From Agarophyton chilense (Eukaryota; Rhodophyta; Florideophyceae; Gracilariales; Gracilariaceae), in contig JARGXX010000096.1 of the NCBI GenBank assembly GCA_030374765.1, positions 806,001-870,000 on the forward strand: a stretch of DNA of 64,000 nucleotides, given 5' to 3'. Under the pieces are notes generated by a model. It had not been told where the DNA came from, did not search any database, and was given only the letters and a program-made list of their open reading frames with translations. Below are positions 32,801 to 43,993 of this stretch, piece by piece. The position numbers were made by a program, and so were the translations under genes. The first letter of the stretch is position 1. The number at the start of each line of letters is the position of its first letter.

Positions 32801-35520
32801 CAAAGAAGTTGAAACTATTCCCGGCACGAGCTCCTCTCGAGTTTGTCGCCATTGACATCCTCGGTAAGCTCCTCACCACACGACGTGGACATAAGTTTTT
32901 ACTCGTTATCACGGATCGTTTCTCAAAACTGGTTCGGACCGTACCTCTACGGAAGATATCCGCTTTCACGGTTGCACAAGCATTTGTAACCCATTGGGTA
33001 TTCGTCTACGGCCCGCCGGTTATTCTTCTATCCGATAACGGAAAACAGTTCGCATCGCGATTCTTCGAGGACGTGTGCAGGATTCTTGACATCAAGAACC
33101 TGTTCACAACGACCTATCACCCCCAGTGTAATGGGCAAGTGGAGCGGTTTAACCGAACGCTATTAGCGTCTCTCCGTTCTTACGGGGCCGACCACCCAAA
33201 GACATGGGATTTATATACCGACGCCTTGACGTTCGCGTACAATACGCAGGTACACCGTACTACGGGCTTGACTCCATTCGAACTGGTCTTGTCCCGCCCT
33301 CCGCCCGCTGTCGCGTTAGAACCCCAGCCCACGCTGGATGCGTTCCCTTCCGTGAAAGATTATCGCCACAGGTGGAAAGACTGGCTTACGAAGCTGATCC
33401 CGGTCGCCCGAAGCTCGATGGCTCGTGCCCAAGCCGCTTACAAGCGTGATTTCGACTCTCGCGTACGCGGTTAGGCCCCGCCAATCAAAGCCGCTGACTT
33501 CGTCTTCGTCCGTAAGGAGTACTGGAACCCTGAAAAGGAAAAGAAGCACAAGCTTTCTTCCGTCGCGGACGGTCCTTACAAGGTCATTTCGGTGAAAGAC
33601 GACACCATCGTGGTGGAAATTGTCGACGCTCATGAGCGGATCTCCCGCGACCCCGTTGTACTCGCCCCGCCACCGACGTTGGAAGTAACCGAAATGGGTC
33701 AACAATCCCTCTCTGAGGATGATGGTGCTCGGCACACAACAGTGGCTCAGCCCACTGCCGTGGTTTCCAGACCTTTTGCGTTACCACACCCTACCCGGGG
33801 ACTCTCTGACTTGCCGATCTTATCGGACCAAGGCCAGAATGGCCTCTCTTCTCTCACGCCACGGCGCGGCGTCTACCCCCGCCCGTTGGGCGTTTCAACC
33901 ACTCCCCATGCCGCTCCGTCTCAGGAGGGGGAGGAGGCTCATAACTCTCGTCTAGAGACGGAAACCGCTTCGTCACGTCATGACAACCGTGGTGCACGGA
34001 CTCCTGGACACACCAGCAAGAACAACGGTGATCCGGACGTCCCGTCTACCGACAGGCCATCTCCGCATTTGCGCGCTACAGCCGTTGCTGAACCCTCTAT
34101 GGGAAGCGCCACCGCATCTGCGTCTGATCGCATTCCCCACGGGGACTCTACTCGACAGGACGCACCACGTAGTGGAAATCCTCTCGCCGAAGCGAAACCG
34201 AAATCGTCGCAGGATGCTGTTCGCCCTCGCGATACTGGACCGGCTATGCCGTCGAGCGTTGACCCGCAGCCCGTGGGTCACGGTTCGTCGACACCAGCTA
34301 CGCTGGAAAACTTAGAGCACGCCCTCGCAGGCCCCTCTAGGCCGAATCGATCGGAAGTGGTCCCTCGTACTGTACGGCAGGACACACTGGCTAAGCCGGG
34401 CAAGCACACCGTAGCAGACGGGAGATTCACACCCAGCACGCTTGATGCTGGTTCAGAACCCGCGCGCAGTGGCGGACGCACTTCGAGTGTCTCGGTTGAC
34501 CCCGACAGCGTTGTCGAAGGCGCACCGGTCACCCTGGAGAATGAGCCCGTCAAGGACGGAAGCACCTCGTCGCCGAGTGAAGTTGAACCCTCGAAAGGGA
34601 TAGTTGAGGACGAACTCGCTCCCCGCAGGGGTTCCTCGCCGCGCACTTCGCCGCCCGTTGGTGAGGAAGGCACGGTTGACCCGGAGTTGCACGCACGTCG
34701 CGGTACTTTGTCGCCCAAGCGAGCAGACATACCGGCAGCGCCGTTGCACACGCCCTCACGTGAGGAGGCAGAACGCAGCACGGCGCGGAGTACTCCCAGC
34801 CATCAGCCGGACGTATCACGTGACCAGACGACACCCGGCTCGGGAGATACGCCAATCAACGCTCAAGGCGGCTCACCCGGCAAGGCACGACGCCCCTTGA
34901 TGAAACCGCCTCCCGCGTCAAGTCCAGCACCGTCGCGACGGATTTCACCCCGACGACTCGCGGAACGCGACCGTGAAACCCAGCCTTGGGATGATTCCGC
35001 GTTCCCCCGAAGGGTGGCCTCTGCACGAGAACTCTCGGAAAGCATTCCGACCCAAAAACTGGGAGAATTGCCCCACGGGAAGGCCTCCGGCCGAAGCCGT
35101 CGAACTGACGCTCTTCGTCATGACGCCTTGGCGGAAGCAACCCGCCAAGCGGCCAAGGCAAGCCGGAACCCGGTTCGTTCCCCTACCCAGGACATGGAAA
35201 GGCAACGCCAACCTATGGACCTCTCGGGGGAAGGGCACAGTAGCCCACACGCACCTGCGGACGTACACTGGTTTGGTCCGGTGACGCGTACACCTCAAGG
35301 GCGGGAAGTCTACGAGAAGGAGTTCGTGGTCGACCACATAGTGGAGCACTCATACCATCCGGATGGTTATATTCAATACCTCGTCCGTTGGTACGGTTTA
35401 GGGCCCGAATGGGATTCGGATGAGCCGATGGAACATCTCCCACGTTCGAAGGTGGTGTCATATCACCGCAGAACGCGGACGGGAATCCCGACATCGGTTG
35501 GTAAAGCCCAGGTGGGATAA
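29815..35520 (+). pseudogene. Element A pol region (PR-RT-RNH-IN-chromodomain)
   Basis: Domains in Ty3/gypsy order: aspartic protease with LDTGAG near 30.05 kb, reverse transcriptase with YLDD near 31.47 kb, RNase H with MDTDSSDYQVG near 31.92 kb, integrase with the HHCC zinc region near 32.65-32.77 kb and LLSDNGKQF and NGQVERFNRT in the core near 33.0-33.15 kb, and a C-terminal chromodomain (LVRWYGLGPEWDSDE) near 35.3-35.5 kb. An unusually long Pro/Ser/Arg-rich stretch of more than 500 codons lies between integrase and chromodomain. Chromodomains in this family steer insertion toward chromatin marks. Not in one frame; about two or three breaks. Confidence 0.85.
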
Positions 35521-35699
35521 CACCCACCTCGGTGGAAGAGAAAAGAGAAGTAGATTTGCTTGAGAACAGGCTGGTTAAGGAAGGTTTTGGGTTACACAAG
35601 TCACTTGGTTTTTATTCGAAGCTATCGATGGAATACCGAGCACTCGGGATACTACTCTAAGTCACAAGGGAAAGCTCCCCATCGGGATCGCGTGCCCCG

Positions 35700-37487
35700 T
35701 CACGGGTTCGGCTCACTGCCCCCGGGTTGGTTACCTCCCTGGAGGCGGGTGATCAAGGCCTTGCGCATCGCGGCAAAATCGCCACTCGCTGCGTTGGTCC
35801 CCAGCCCCACCTTTCGCAGGAACTGGGAGATCACGGCCGCTTGACCCGCCGGAGCGGAGCTCGCATCGCCTGGGGCGGACGCCCCACCACTTGGGAGATT
35901 CACCGGTGGAACCGGAGGTGGTCCAGCTACCGCGTACTCCGACCCAGCCCCCGCGGGGTTATCCAAATCCACGTAAGGCGTGGCTGGCGTCCCTGCGTTA
36001 GAGGGACCTTCCGCTTCGGATCCCTCGACCTCCGCCTCGGCGTACGCTTCCCCGTCGTCGGGTTCGTTGTCCACCATTGGATTGTCGCCGTCGTAGACGT
36101 GGTAATATTCATCCGCGTCCACGAAACCGATGGGATGCCCCTCGGGGATATGGCGCGGTGCAAACCGGAGTTCGTTCGCTTCCTCGGCGGATATTTCGTG
36201 CCCTTCCCAAGGGTCAAAGTATACGAAATCACCTCCCAAGGGAGTACGCCTTCCTGGTGACAGGTCCTGACCCCGGCTATCCACGGTGCGCCCGCTTTGT
36301 TCAATCGGAACGGTGGTCCAGTCCAACTGGTCGATGTAATCGAGAAGACCCGCCACTTCTTCGGCGTTGGTCACTCCACCAAGTGGGATGCTCAGGTCCA
36401 GGCTGCGAATCGCGGACCTCAACCGGAACGGGAGGAACCACAGTCTGTACTGGTCATACACCTCCCAGAGAAGGAACACCGCCGCGCGGACTGCCCATTC
36501 GGTAATCACCACGGACCACAGTCCGGACTCGGGATCCTCGATGAGGTACGAAACGTAATACGTGATGACTGGTGGCAGCTCGATGTAACAGCCCCGGCAG
36601 GCCTCGAGGTTCGACCACCACGGTGGAATGAGGACATAGCGACCCCGTCGGTCGGCCACGCGAAGGCGTTCGATCTCCACGTTCTGCTACGGGACCAAAT
36701 ACCCGAATCGGGATCGTGCTCGACGCTCGAAGCGGATCAGGGCGAGGAAGTTGGCCCGCGCAAGTCGACGCATGTAGCGGAATTCTGCCCGGATAATCGG
36801 TCGCGTCCAGCACATGGCCTCTTGCCGTGCTATCGGGATGCCCCTCCACGAGAGTGTTTCCAAACCCGCCAGGCGGTCGACGTAACCAATCTCACCTTGA
36901 GCGCGGTAAAGCCGAATGTCGGTGCCGAGACCATCGGGGATGGGATATTCGAAAGGAGCCCGGCGAAGCCGTTGATGGCCAAGAAGGACGAAGGCCGCAT
37001 GAGCGGAAGCCGAGGTTTCCCTACCCCGGCGCGCCACAGCGTGGACCGGAACCGCTACGCGGCGTCGCCAATCCAACGAAGTTGTCGCCACGGCCGGAAT
37101 ATCGCCCGGCAGCATCCCGTTTCCATCGGTGTACATCGCTATGAGCGCTTCGTTTAACACCGCAATCGGGTGGAACCACGGCGCAAGCCGGAGAACGGAC
37201 GCATGATGCACAGGATGGCGCCCGACAAGCATGTCGTATGGCGGCCACCCTCTCCGGGGGAACATTCCGTACGGAGCAGCAGCCGCGTTCGCGATAGGAA
37301 TCTGCGGCGCAGCCGATGACGCGCTTTGCGGAAGCGGAGCGGACCGGAAGCCGGAGAAGTACCCCGCAGGGAGACGGTTGGGTTGATTGCTTTGGTTGCT
37401 CATCGGTGAGCGAAGAGGCCGGATGACCGGAAGAGGAGACCGGCGAAGCGAAAGACGATGCCGAGGAATCGGAGGACTGGCACGCAA
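35700..37487 (-). CDS. Element A accessory gene, antisense to pol
   Basis: On the minus strand between chromodomain and 3' LTR, in two consecutive open frames of 266 and 326 codons. The protein sequence is not repetitive and has many Trp, Tyr and Arg (for example YIELPPVITYYVSY, GLWSVVITEWAVRAAVFLLW), followed by an acidic, Pro/Ala-rich C-terminal tail. The antisense frames of element B at the same place match it block for block, which argues that this is a real gene and not a shadow, because no sense-strand frame is conserved there. I recognise no family. Some plant Ty3/gypsy elements (Grande, Retand) are known to have antisense extra genes here. Confidence 0.7.
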
Positions 37488-37672
37488 GGATGCGGATTCG
37501 GTTGAGATGGAACGTTAAGAACGGTTGTGGCCAGGAGACTGGAGTTTTGCCGCACTGCGTTTGTTGGCATCGGATGAAGTGGATCCCAGCGAGCTGGTCG
37601 CACTCTTATGCATTTGTCTCGGCGCGTCGCCCACCATCGCGGATGTCGTACTCGCGCCTCAGGAGGGGGATA

Positions 37673-38466
37673 TGAAGTGGAACTCTCGTGAGGGCCGTTT
37701 TCCAGGACTTGGTTGTTTTTCCGCCTCGGGCGATACTTGTGAGATCTATGAGTAATACCGCTACTAGAGGGCTGGCGTAGCCAGGTGTATACACGTTGTA
37801 CGCGAAGTGCACCGGCGGCCGTGCGCCGTGGCCCCGATTCGGGTGTGACTTACCCACGTGTACCACGGGTGGCCCAGGACAGGTTGGCACAGCATAGCTG
37901 GATATTTCTCTATTTATTTAGCTTTATTACACTAGGTTAGGGAGCTCTTTACAGTATTCTACACTATATAGTGCCAGGGCGATCTCGCCCTGACACTCAG
38001 TAAACCTCCCCAACCAGGGTTCTTGGCTCTAAGTCTTTTTCCGCTTTCGCGAGTCTTCCACACTCTACGGAGGTGAAGCCGCGTTACTAACGGTAGACTT
38101 ATCCACCCTGCGTCAACAGGAGACTCACCGCTGTTAGCGTGTATATCTTTCATACCACTGCCGTGTTCTCGCCCCAGTATTGGGTTTGCGACATATTTCT
38201 TTTGGCTCTCGTGGCCCATGCCCCCGATCGCCTCCACTGGGTGGTCCCCCCTTTATCACTTGCCCACTCCCGTGGCATACAGCTCATACCTGGTCTGCTC
38301 CCTTCTAGCATCCCGCACTCTCCCCGCTTGGCGTGCCGGTGAACCTCGGCCTTACACCCCGACTTAGTCGTGTTTACTCCGGAGAGGCTCCATCGCCGTG
38401 CTATCCTCCTTGGAGGAAGACTCGGACATCTTCGTGTGTTTCCGCTGCCCTTGGCGTTGCACTACA
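37673..38466 (+). repeat. 3' LTR of element A
   Basis: 794 bases, preceded by the purine tract AGGAGGGGGA at 37661-37670 and followed by the target duplication GTTCC. Confidence 0.95.
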
Positions 38467-38471
38467 GTTCC

Positions 38472-40512
38472 GCACGATTTGAAGAGCCGTTTACTCTACT
38501 TGGCCCATTATGCGAAGCTATCTGAACACCCGGGAGGAACAAAGTTGTTTGTGACTCTAAGAACGGACTTCTATTGGACGATGTTGGAAACGGACTGCCA
38601 TGCGACGGTAAAGCTGTGCCGAACTTGTGCGATGAATTGCGTGAAACTCTATAAGGAGAGTAAAAAGATGACCCTATTCCCGGCGAAGGCGCCTCTACAA
38701 TTTGTCAGCATCGACATACTTGGAGAGATAATTCGTTCCAATCAAGGATATCGCTACCTAGTGGTAATAACGGATCGATTCTCAAAAAATGTATGGACTG
38801 TACCGTTGAAGAAAATTACCGCCTCGGTAGTAGCTCAGGCTTTCATCAAATACTGGGTGTATGTGTACGGACCGCCGGAAGTGCTGCTAGCAGATAATGG
38901 AAAACAGTTTGTCGGTAAGTTCTTTCAGAATGTATGCCGAATAATGGGCATCAAGAACGTTTTTACCACGACCTACCATCCACAGTGTAATGGTCAGGTG
39001 GAACGCTACAACCGTACGTTATTAGCCACTCTTCGGCATTACATCGCGGATCACCCGAAGGAGTGGGACATGTACACAGAAACACTCTGTTATGCGTACA
39101 ACATGCAAGTGCATACGTCTACAAAGGCGGCTCCTTTTGATCTCGTGATATCACGTAGCCCACCTTCACTACCTATTAGACTGGACGAAGTCGATGAAGA
39201 CAAAGCGACACCGGGGAAGAACCATCTGAAGTGGAGAAACGACCTGAGGTTAAAGACAGAGCAAACGGCTCGAAAATTGGCAAAAACGCAAGCGCGTTAC
39301 AGACGTAATTGGGACGCCCGACGGCGAAGGCAGTTGTCAGATCTCCGGGTAGGAGAATACGCTTTTGTTCGCGTCAAACGACCTGAAAAACAGGATGTAC
39401 CCCATCAGAAATTGCTACCAGTAGCATCCGGACTTTTCAAGGTAGTCGAGCTCACTGATGACACGGTAGTCCTGAAGACAGGAGAGGAAGTTGAACGGTT
39501 TTCGCGCGACTGCGTTGAAAGCGCACCAGAAAACTCGGAACCCCATGAAACTGAGAAAGAAAGCGCTGTTGATCAGCAGGAACGGTAGCTACCATTCGAA
39601 TGAGACGATCAGCCTCCCGTGGCACACGGCGCTGACACGGCTCACGACCTCCCGCTGCGCGGCAGTACAGTGGCATTTCACGGCAATTCTCCGAAAATTC
39701 TGAAGAAGCCCCGTGGCAAGAGCCAGCACTCTGGTACGACAACAGTACCGAAAGACAGGAAAGATATTTTCACATTTGGCCCAATTAGATCCGGTCCAGA
39801 AGCGGCTGCACACACGCCATTACCCATTCAGGTTGAACTGTCATGTGGAACGCCACTCGCTGAGCGATCGCGCTTGACAGCCGACCAAAGAGAAGAAGGC
39901 CAAGATGAAGCTAAATCTCCATTGGTGGTGGATGCACCTCCGGCCGAACCCTCGTTGAAGAAGCCCAGTTTAGCTCAAGACCCTAGGAAGGGCCGAAAGA
40001 ACACGCAACGTGAAGAAAAACGGGTAACCGCAGACCCGACCACTATGCAGTCAGAAGCCCAAAACGTTACAGTGGCACGAAAGAGCCCTCAGCTGTTCGA
40101 ACAGACTACGCAGGCTCAACCTGAAGATATACGGAGTTCCCAAGCGCTCTGTCGGGAGGTTCAAGGAAACGACAACGTTGTCACATCCCGTCAAGATTCA
40201 CCGCGGTTGTTTGTCAGACGGTATAAGCCGGTGAACCGGAACCTCGCACCACCCGCCGCAACGTTCGGAAATGCCCAGGAATACGTCATGGATGGCATCA
40301 TCGATCACGGCGAAGACGAAGACACCCACAGACTACTGTATTGTATCCTTTGGTGCGGTTTTCCTGCAAAAGCTGATACTTGGGAGTCTATAACTCATAT
40401 CCTGCGCTCGCAGGTTGTGCGTTATCATCGTCGCATTCGACTACCACTCCCTACCGAGATCGACACCGCGATGATGGGCTTTCTAGACTCGATTCCGCAG
40501 AGCGACTGCTAA
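38472..40512 (+). pseudogene. Element B pol 3' part: integrase and chromodomain
   Basis: Similarity to element A pol resumes right after the target duplication of A: HHCC region (LAHYAKLSEHPGGTKL), core with LLADNGKQF and TTYHPQCNGQVERYN, then a spacer of about 200 residues that is much shorter than in A, and a chromodomain around 40.29-40.46 kb. Broken remnant. Confidence 0.85.
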
Positions 40513-40542
40513 TTCCCTTTCTCCTCAGAACAAGCATGTGAG

Positions 40543-40672
40543 AGAAGAAGACTCGAGAAGAAAACGAGAAGACTCGAGAAGAAGACGAGAAGACTAGAGA
40601 AGAAGACGAGAAGACTCAAGAAGAAGACGAGAAGACTCAAGAAGAAGACCAGAAGACTCAAGAAGAAAAGAA
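40543..40672 (+). repeat. 21-bp minisatellite in element B
   Basis: About six units of GAGAAGACTCGAGAAGAAGAC with small changes, lying exactly between the chromodomain end and the antisense gene end. The minus-strand frame VFFLSLL repeated in register is a product of it. Confidence 0.85.
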
Positions 40673-40768
40673 AGTACTCAGGAACACGTGAAGTCACGGA
40701 AACAGTATAATTTGGTTGATGTGATCGCCTCAAAGGGTGTTGACGACATCTAAAGTCGTTCAAAGAAC

Positions 40769-42237
40769 TTACTTGCTGGTATGATGATTCAGCATGGCGG
40801 TAATCGCAGCACGATCGCCTTGCAGCTGTGCTTCGGGGAAACCCGCGTCTAAGAGGAATTGTCTCAACGTTGCCAAAAAGGGATCCTTCGCATCGCTCCG
40901 TTGTTTGCCAAACCTATGAGAGTCTCCCATCGACGGGTTAACACCCGATGTCGCAGCTGTTGGTAGCAAAGCAGCCGTCACAGGCGCAGTACCGGATAGT
41001 TCAGGTTCATCCTCGAAATCGAGTTCTGCATCAGCACCTGGAGCCTCTTCATACTCCTGATCCGCAAACTCGGAAAGTGTGAACTGGTACAAATATCCAG
41101 TACGCTGATTTGAAGGGAACTCCCTAGGATTCGCAGGAAGGTCACGAGCCTGATCAGACGTGATTATCTGGCTGGTCCAGAGATTGCACCATACAACATC
41201 TCCAGCATTAGCTGTGTGTCCCGGGGAGTGATCTCGATGGCGCACCCTTGTGCGTCTAGCTGATTGCTCCAATAGAAACCCATGCCAGTCGATATTGTCG
41301 ATCACGTCTACCAAGAGTAGGAATTCGTCATAATTGGCACGTGACCCCAACACAAGGAAAAGATCGAGTTGTCTCGCATATCAACGCGCTGTTGGCGACA
41401 TGTACCAAACCCGATAGGTATCGTATGCATCCCAGAGGATATACGCTGCCATCTTGGCCATGAACTCGAAGAACACGACCGTCCAGTATCCCGAGAACGG
41501 TTCGTTGATCAACGCGGAACCGATATAGGTTATGGCAGGAGGAAGCTCCACCGGACATCCCCGAGGGCTCTCGATCTCCGCCCAGTGTTCTGGCAGCGCG
41601 ACATAGCATCCGACGCGAGCATTCCGCCTAATTCGATCAATCTCGATCATTTGGTATGGAACCAGGTACCCCAAGCTGGATCTCGTACGTCGCTCCCAAC
41701 GAGGATAATCCCAGTACGGAATGTCTCTCTTCTGGAGGAAGCGGAAGTCCGCACGGAGCAAGGGCCGGCGAATGCAGAGTGCCCCCTCGCGTACATCGCG
41801 TAAACCGCGCCATTCGTCGATGTCGACTTTGTATAAGGCCTCGATGTACGAGTATCCTTCGCCATTCGTGCAAGCCATCCAGGGATCCAGATTCCGATCT
41901 CCTGTGAGAACGACGGTGCTAATGAAACGGTGCAGGCGCTGGTATATCAGCTTCGTGAACCGAGTTTGGGCTTCGTCCATACTCTCATTGGTTTACCGGG
42001 CAATCGCGTTATCTGGCAAAGCACAGTGAGTAAGCCAATCGTGGTTGCGGATAGCCACATGAGGAATGCCATCTGGAAGGTAACCGCTGAAGACGTACCT
42101 GCTGATCAACGCGTCATTGCGAGGAGCGACTTGGTCAAACCAGAGAGCCTGCGCAAAGAGATCAGCATCGTCGAGAGGGTCTCGTCCCACAAAGTCCGTG
42201 AGATGTGGAGAGCTTCGCTGAGCCCGACGAGACGGCG
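40769..42237 (-). pseudogene. Element B antisense accessory gene, main part
   Basis: Minus-strand frames matching the accessory gene of element A: RRPLLRADFRFLQKR with A's TRPIIRAEFRYMRRL, SSLGYLVP with SRFGYLVP, VELPPAITYIGSALI with IELPPVITYYVSYLI, and the acidic and Pro-rich C-terminal part. Cut on its 5' side by element C; the remainder is at 51672-52023. Decayed, with a few breaks. Confidence 0.75.
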
Positions 42238-42683
42238 CGTAACGCAATGACTGTTGTGTCAGCGTACGGGTCTCGACCGGTGGTAGCGTGGGAGAGCGGG
42301 TCCTAAGGTTCGAATCCTTGACGGCGGCACTCCCAGAATACTTGGTGCAATGGGCTGGCGTTTACTGCGTAGTCCTACAGGTTGGAGCTACAGAAACGAT
42401 AGCTTGAAGACCAAAGGGTGGAACTAATATACCAAAAGGGATTATTTAGTATCCTAGCGGTGCCTACCGTACTCTAAGAGACAAGCGTCATTGGAGCCAA
42501 GTAAATAGTACTGGCAAGGCGCTGAGATCTCCATGGCATTGTAATGCTGATCTATTACACTAATTAAAATAAATTAATAATCTACATGAGTCCACCTGAG
42601 GTCCACCCGTCCACGTGATATCTGCAAGATCCTTCAGGGCCCGGCGGCTTACAGGGCTCAAGCGCTATCAACGCTCCTTCACA
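42238..42683 (-). repeat. 3' LTR of element C
   Basis: 446 bases aligned without gaps with 51221-51666; next to the target duplication CGGCG. Confidence 0.93.
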
Positions 42684-43990
42684 TATCTCCCTCCTTAGGC
42701 TTCGACCGTCACGGCGAAGTCCAAATTGCCTCACACCTTCCTGGGAGTCTGGTTTTAACTGGACCTTTGGCTGAACCTCCAATTCTGCCTTTGGGGTCGG
42801 AACGTCGTGATACTGAGCGTCCTAATGGCCTGGAAACGAGCGGGGCCGTGCCCGAAATGTCAATGTCTTATGACCATCCCGGGGTTTAGCTGCTCTCGTT
42901 ACCAGTGGGCGCGACGGGGCGTCGCATCGCCACCATCCTTGGGGGTACCAGTGCGTGAGAGTTGACCCTTGACGCCAGGTTGGCGATTAGGTCAACTAAG
43001 GTACTGTACGCGCACCAGGATGGGGATCGCTTGCCGCTTTTCCTACCCTTCGCTATTCCTTGGGCGACCCTACGCTCGTTGTCTGCCGTGAACCACGGTG
43101 CGCGCTTCGTCCATTCAAGGTCACGTCGGTCATCCTGCCCGATTCGGTTTCATCTTTCCTCCTTCCGATCGCGGTATTCCTCCATTGGTCGCGCGCGATG
43201 CCGCGATCGCCGTATAAGCCCGTCGGGTATGCCATTCTCCCACCGGACTATGTCGCTTCCGTCGGTTTTACTATCCATTTCCCGGCGGACCAACCTGTGG
43301 GCAGCTGCACCATGGCTTCTAACAACCAAGTGGGGAGCTTCTCTGGATACCAAGTAGCTTAAGAGCGCCCCGGGGAAAGCTATGACCATACCATCGATTG
43401 AGATCCGCGGGCAGTGCATCATGCCATTCTGCCGTCCCGTTGGTATTACTGCCTTGATGGGCATTGCGACATTTCTGAGGGAAGCTTACTCCTGGGCGCG
43501 TCGCGTGGCGTACGACGCCGCGGTTGTCCAACAGGGTCAGGATCTAACGACCGCTATGTTCAATCTCCTGCAGTAGAATGTGCAGGCGATGTTCCAAAGG
43601 GTTACTGCCGACTTAGATGTCCAGTATGGTCTAAATTTGAGCGACCGCGGGCTTCTGATGGTGACAATAGTTCTTCAGGTGAATCTCCGACGAACAAGCG
43701 TGCTCGGCTCGCTGGGGCCGGTTCTGGTGGTCCAGTTGGCTCCTCGGGTGACTCTAGTTTTGGTTTCGCTCCTGCCGGTTCCAATGAGGACGACAAAGTT
43801 ACTCCTGCGCCGCCCCCGTTAGCCCTGTCGGTGTTCCGAGCGCTTCTGTGAACCTTGAGGTTATTGTGAGGGCTTTTCTACCTCTGTTAGTTGTCAAATA
43901 AATTAATGCTTGTGCTTTACCAAGGTCGTTCTGGTATCTCAAATGTGCGTGCCCCGGGACGGCATTCATTCTTGAGAGCGTCTCGAGTCT
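42684..43990 (+). other. Element C tail with frames antisense to its pol
   Basis: Plus-strand frames fill the stretch between the 3' LTR and the chromodomain of C, including one ending in an acidic, Pro/Ser/Gly-rich tail (NKRARLAGAGSGG). The position corresponds to the antisense gene of A and B; only weak resemblance (VGYAILPPDY against VGCYVALPEHW) can be seen. Possibly the same gene, more diverged. Confidence 0.4.
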
Positions 43991-43993
43991 TCC

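Larger units (their letters stand above)
26693..38466 (+). mobile_element. Element A: nearly whole Ty3/gypsy chromovirus, 11.8 kb
   Basis: Two 794-bp LTRs (26693-27486 and 37673-38466) begin TGAAGTG and end CACTACA. The 5-bp target duplication GTTCC stands at 26688-26692 and 38467-38471. Inside are a primer binding site, gag, pol (protease, RT, RNase H, integrase, long disordered spacer, chromodomain), an antisense gene and a purine tract before the 3' LTR. By eye the LTRs differ at 17 of 794 positions (about 2 percent) with no length change, so this is the youngest LTR insertion here. It looks structurally whole; pol is spread over a few frames, so I judge it broken in about two or three places. 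It sits within pol of element B. Confidence 0.95.

Noticed and set aside
40509-40763. Minus frame with repeated VFFLSLL, looking like membrane helices
   Set aside because: It is a translation of the 21-bp minisatellite.
42289-42317. Functional tRNA gene
   Set aside because: A and B boxes are only six bases apart, no anticodon arm and no 5' acceptor strand pairing with the 3' side; present in both LTRs, so part of the LTR.
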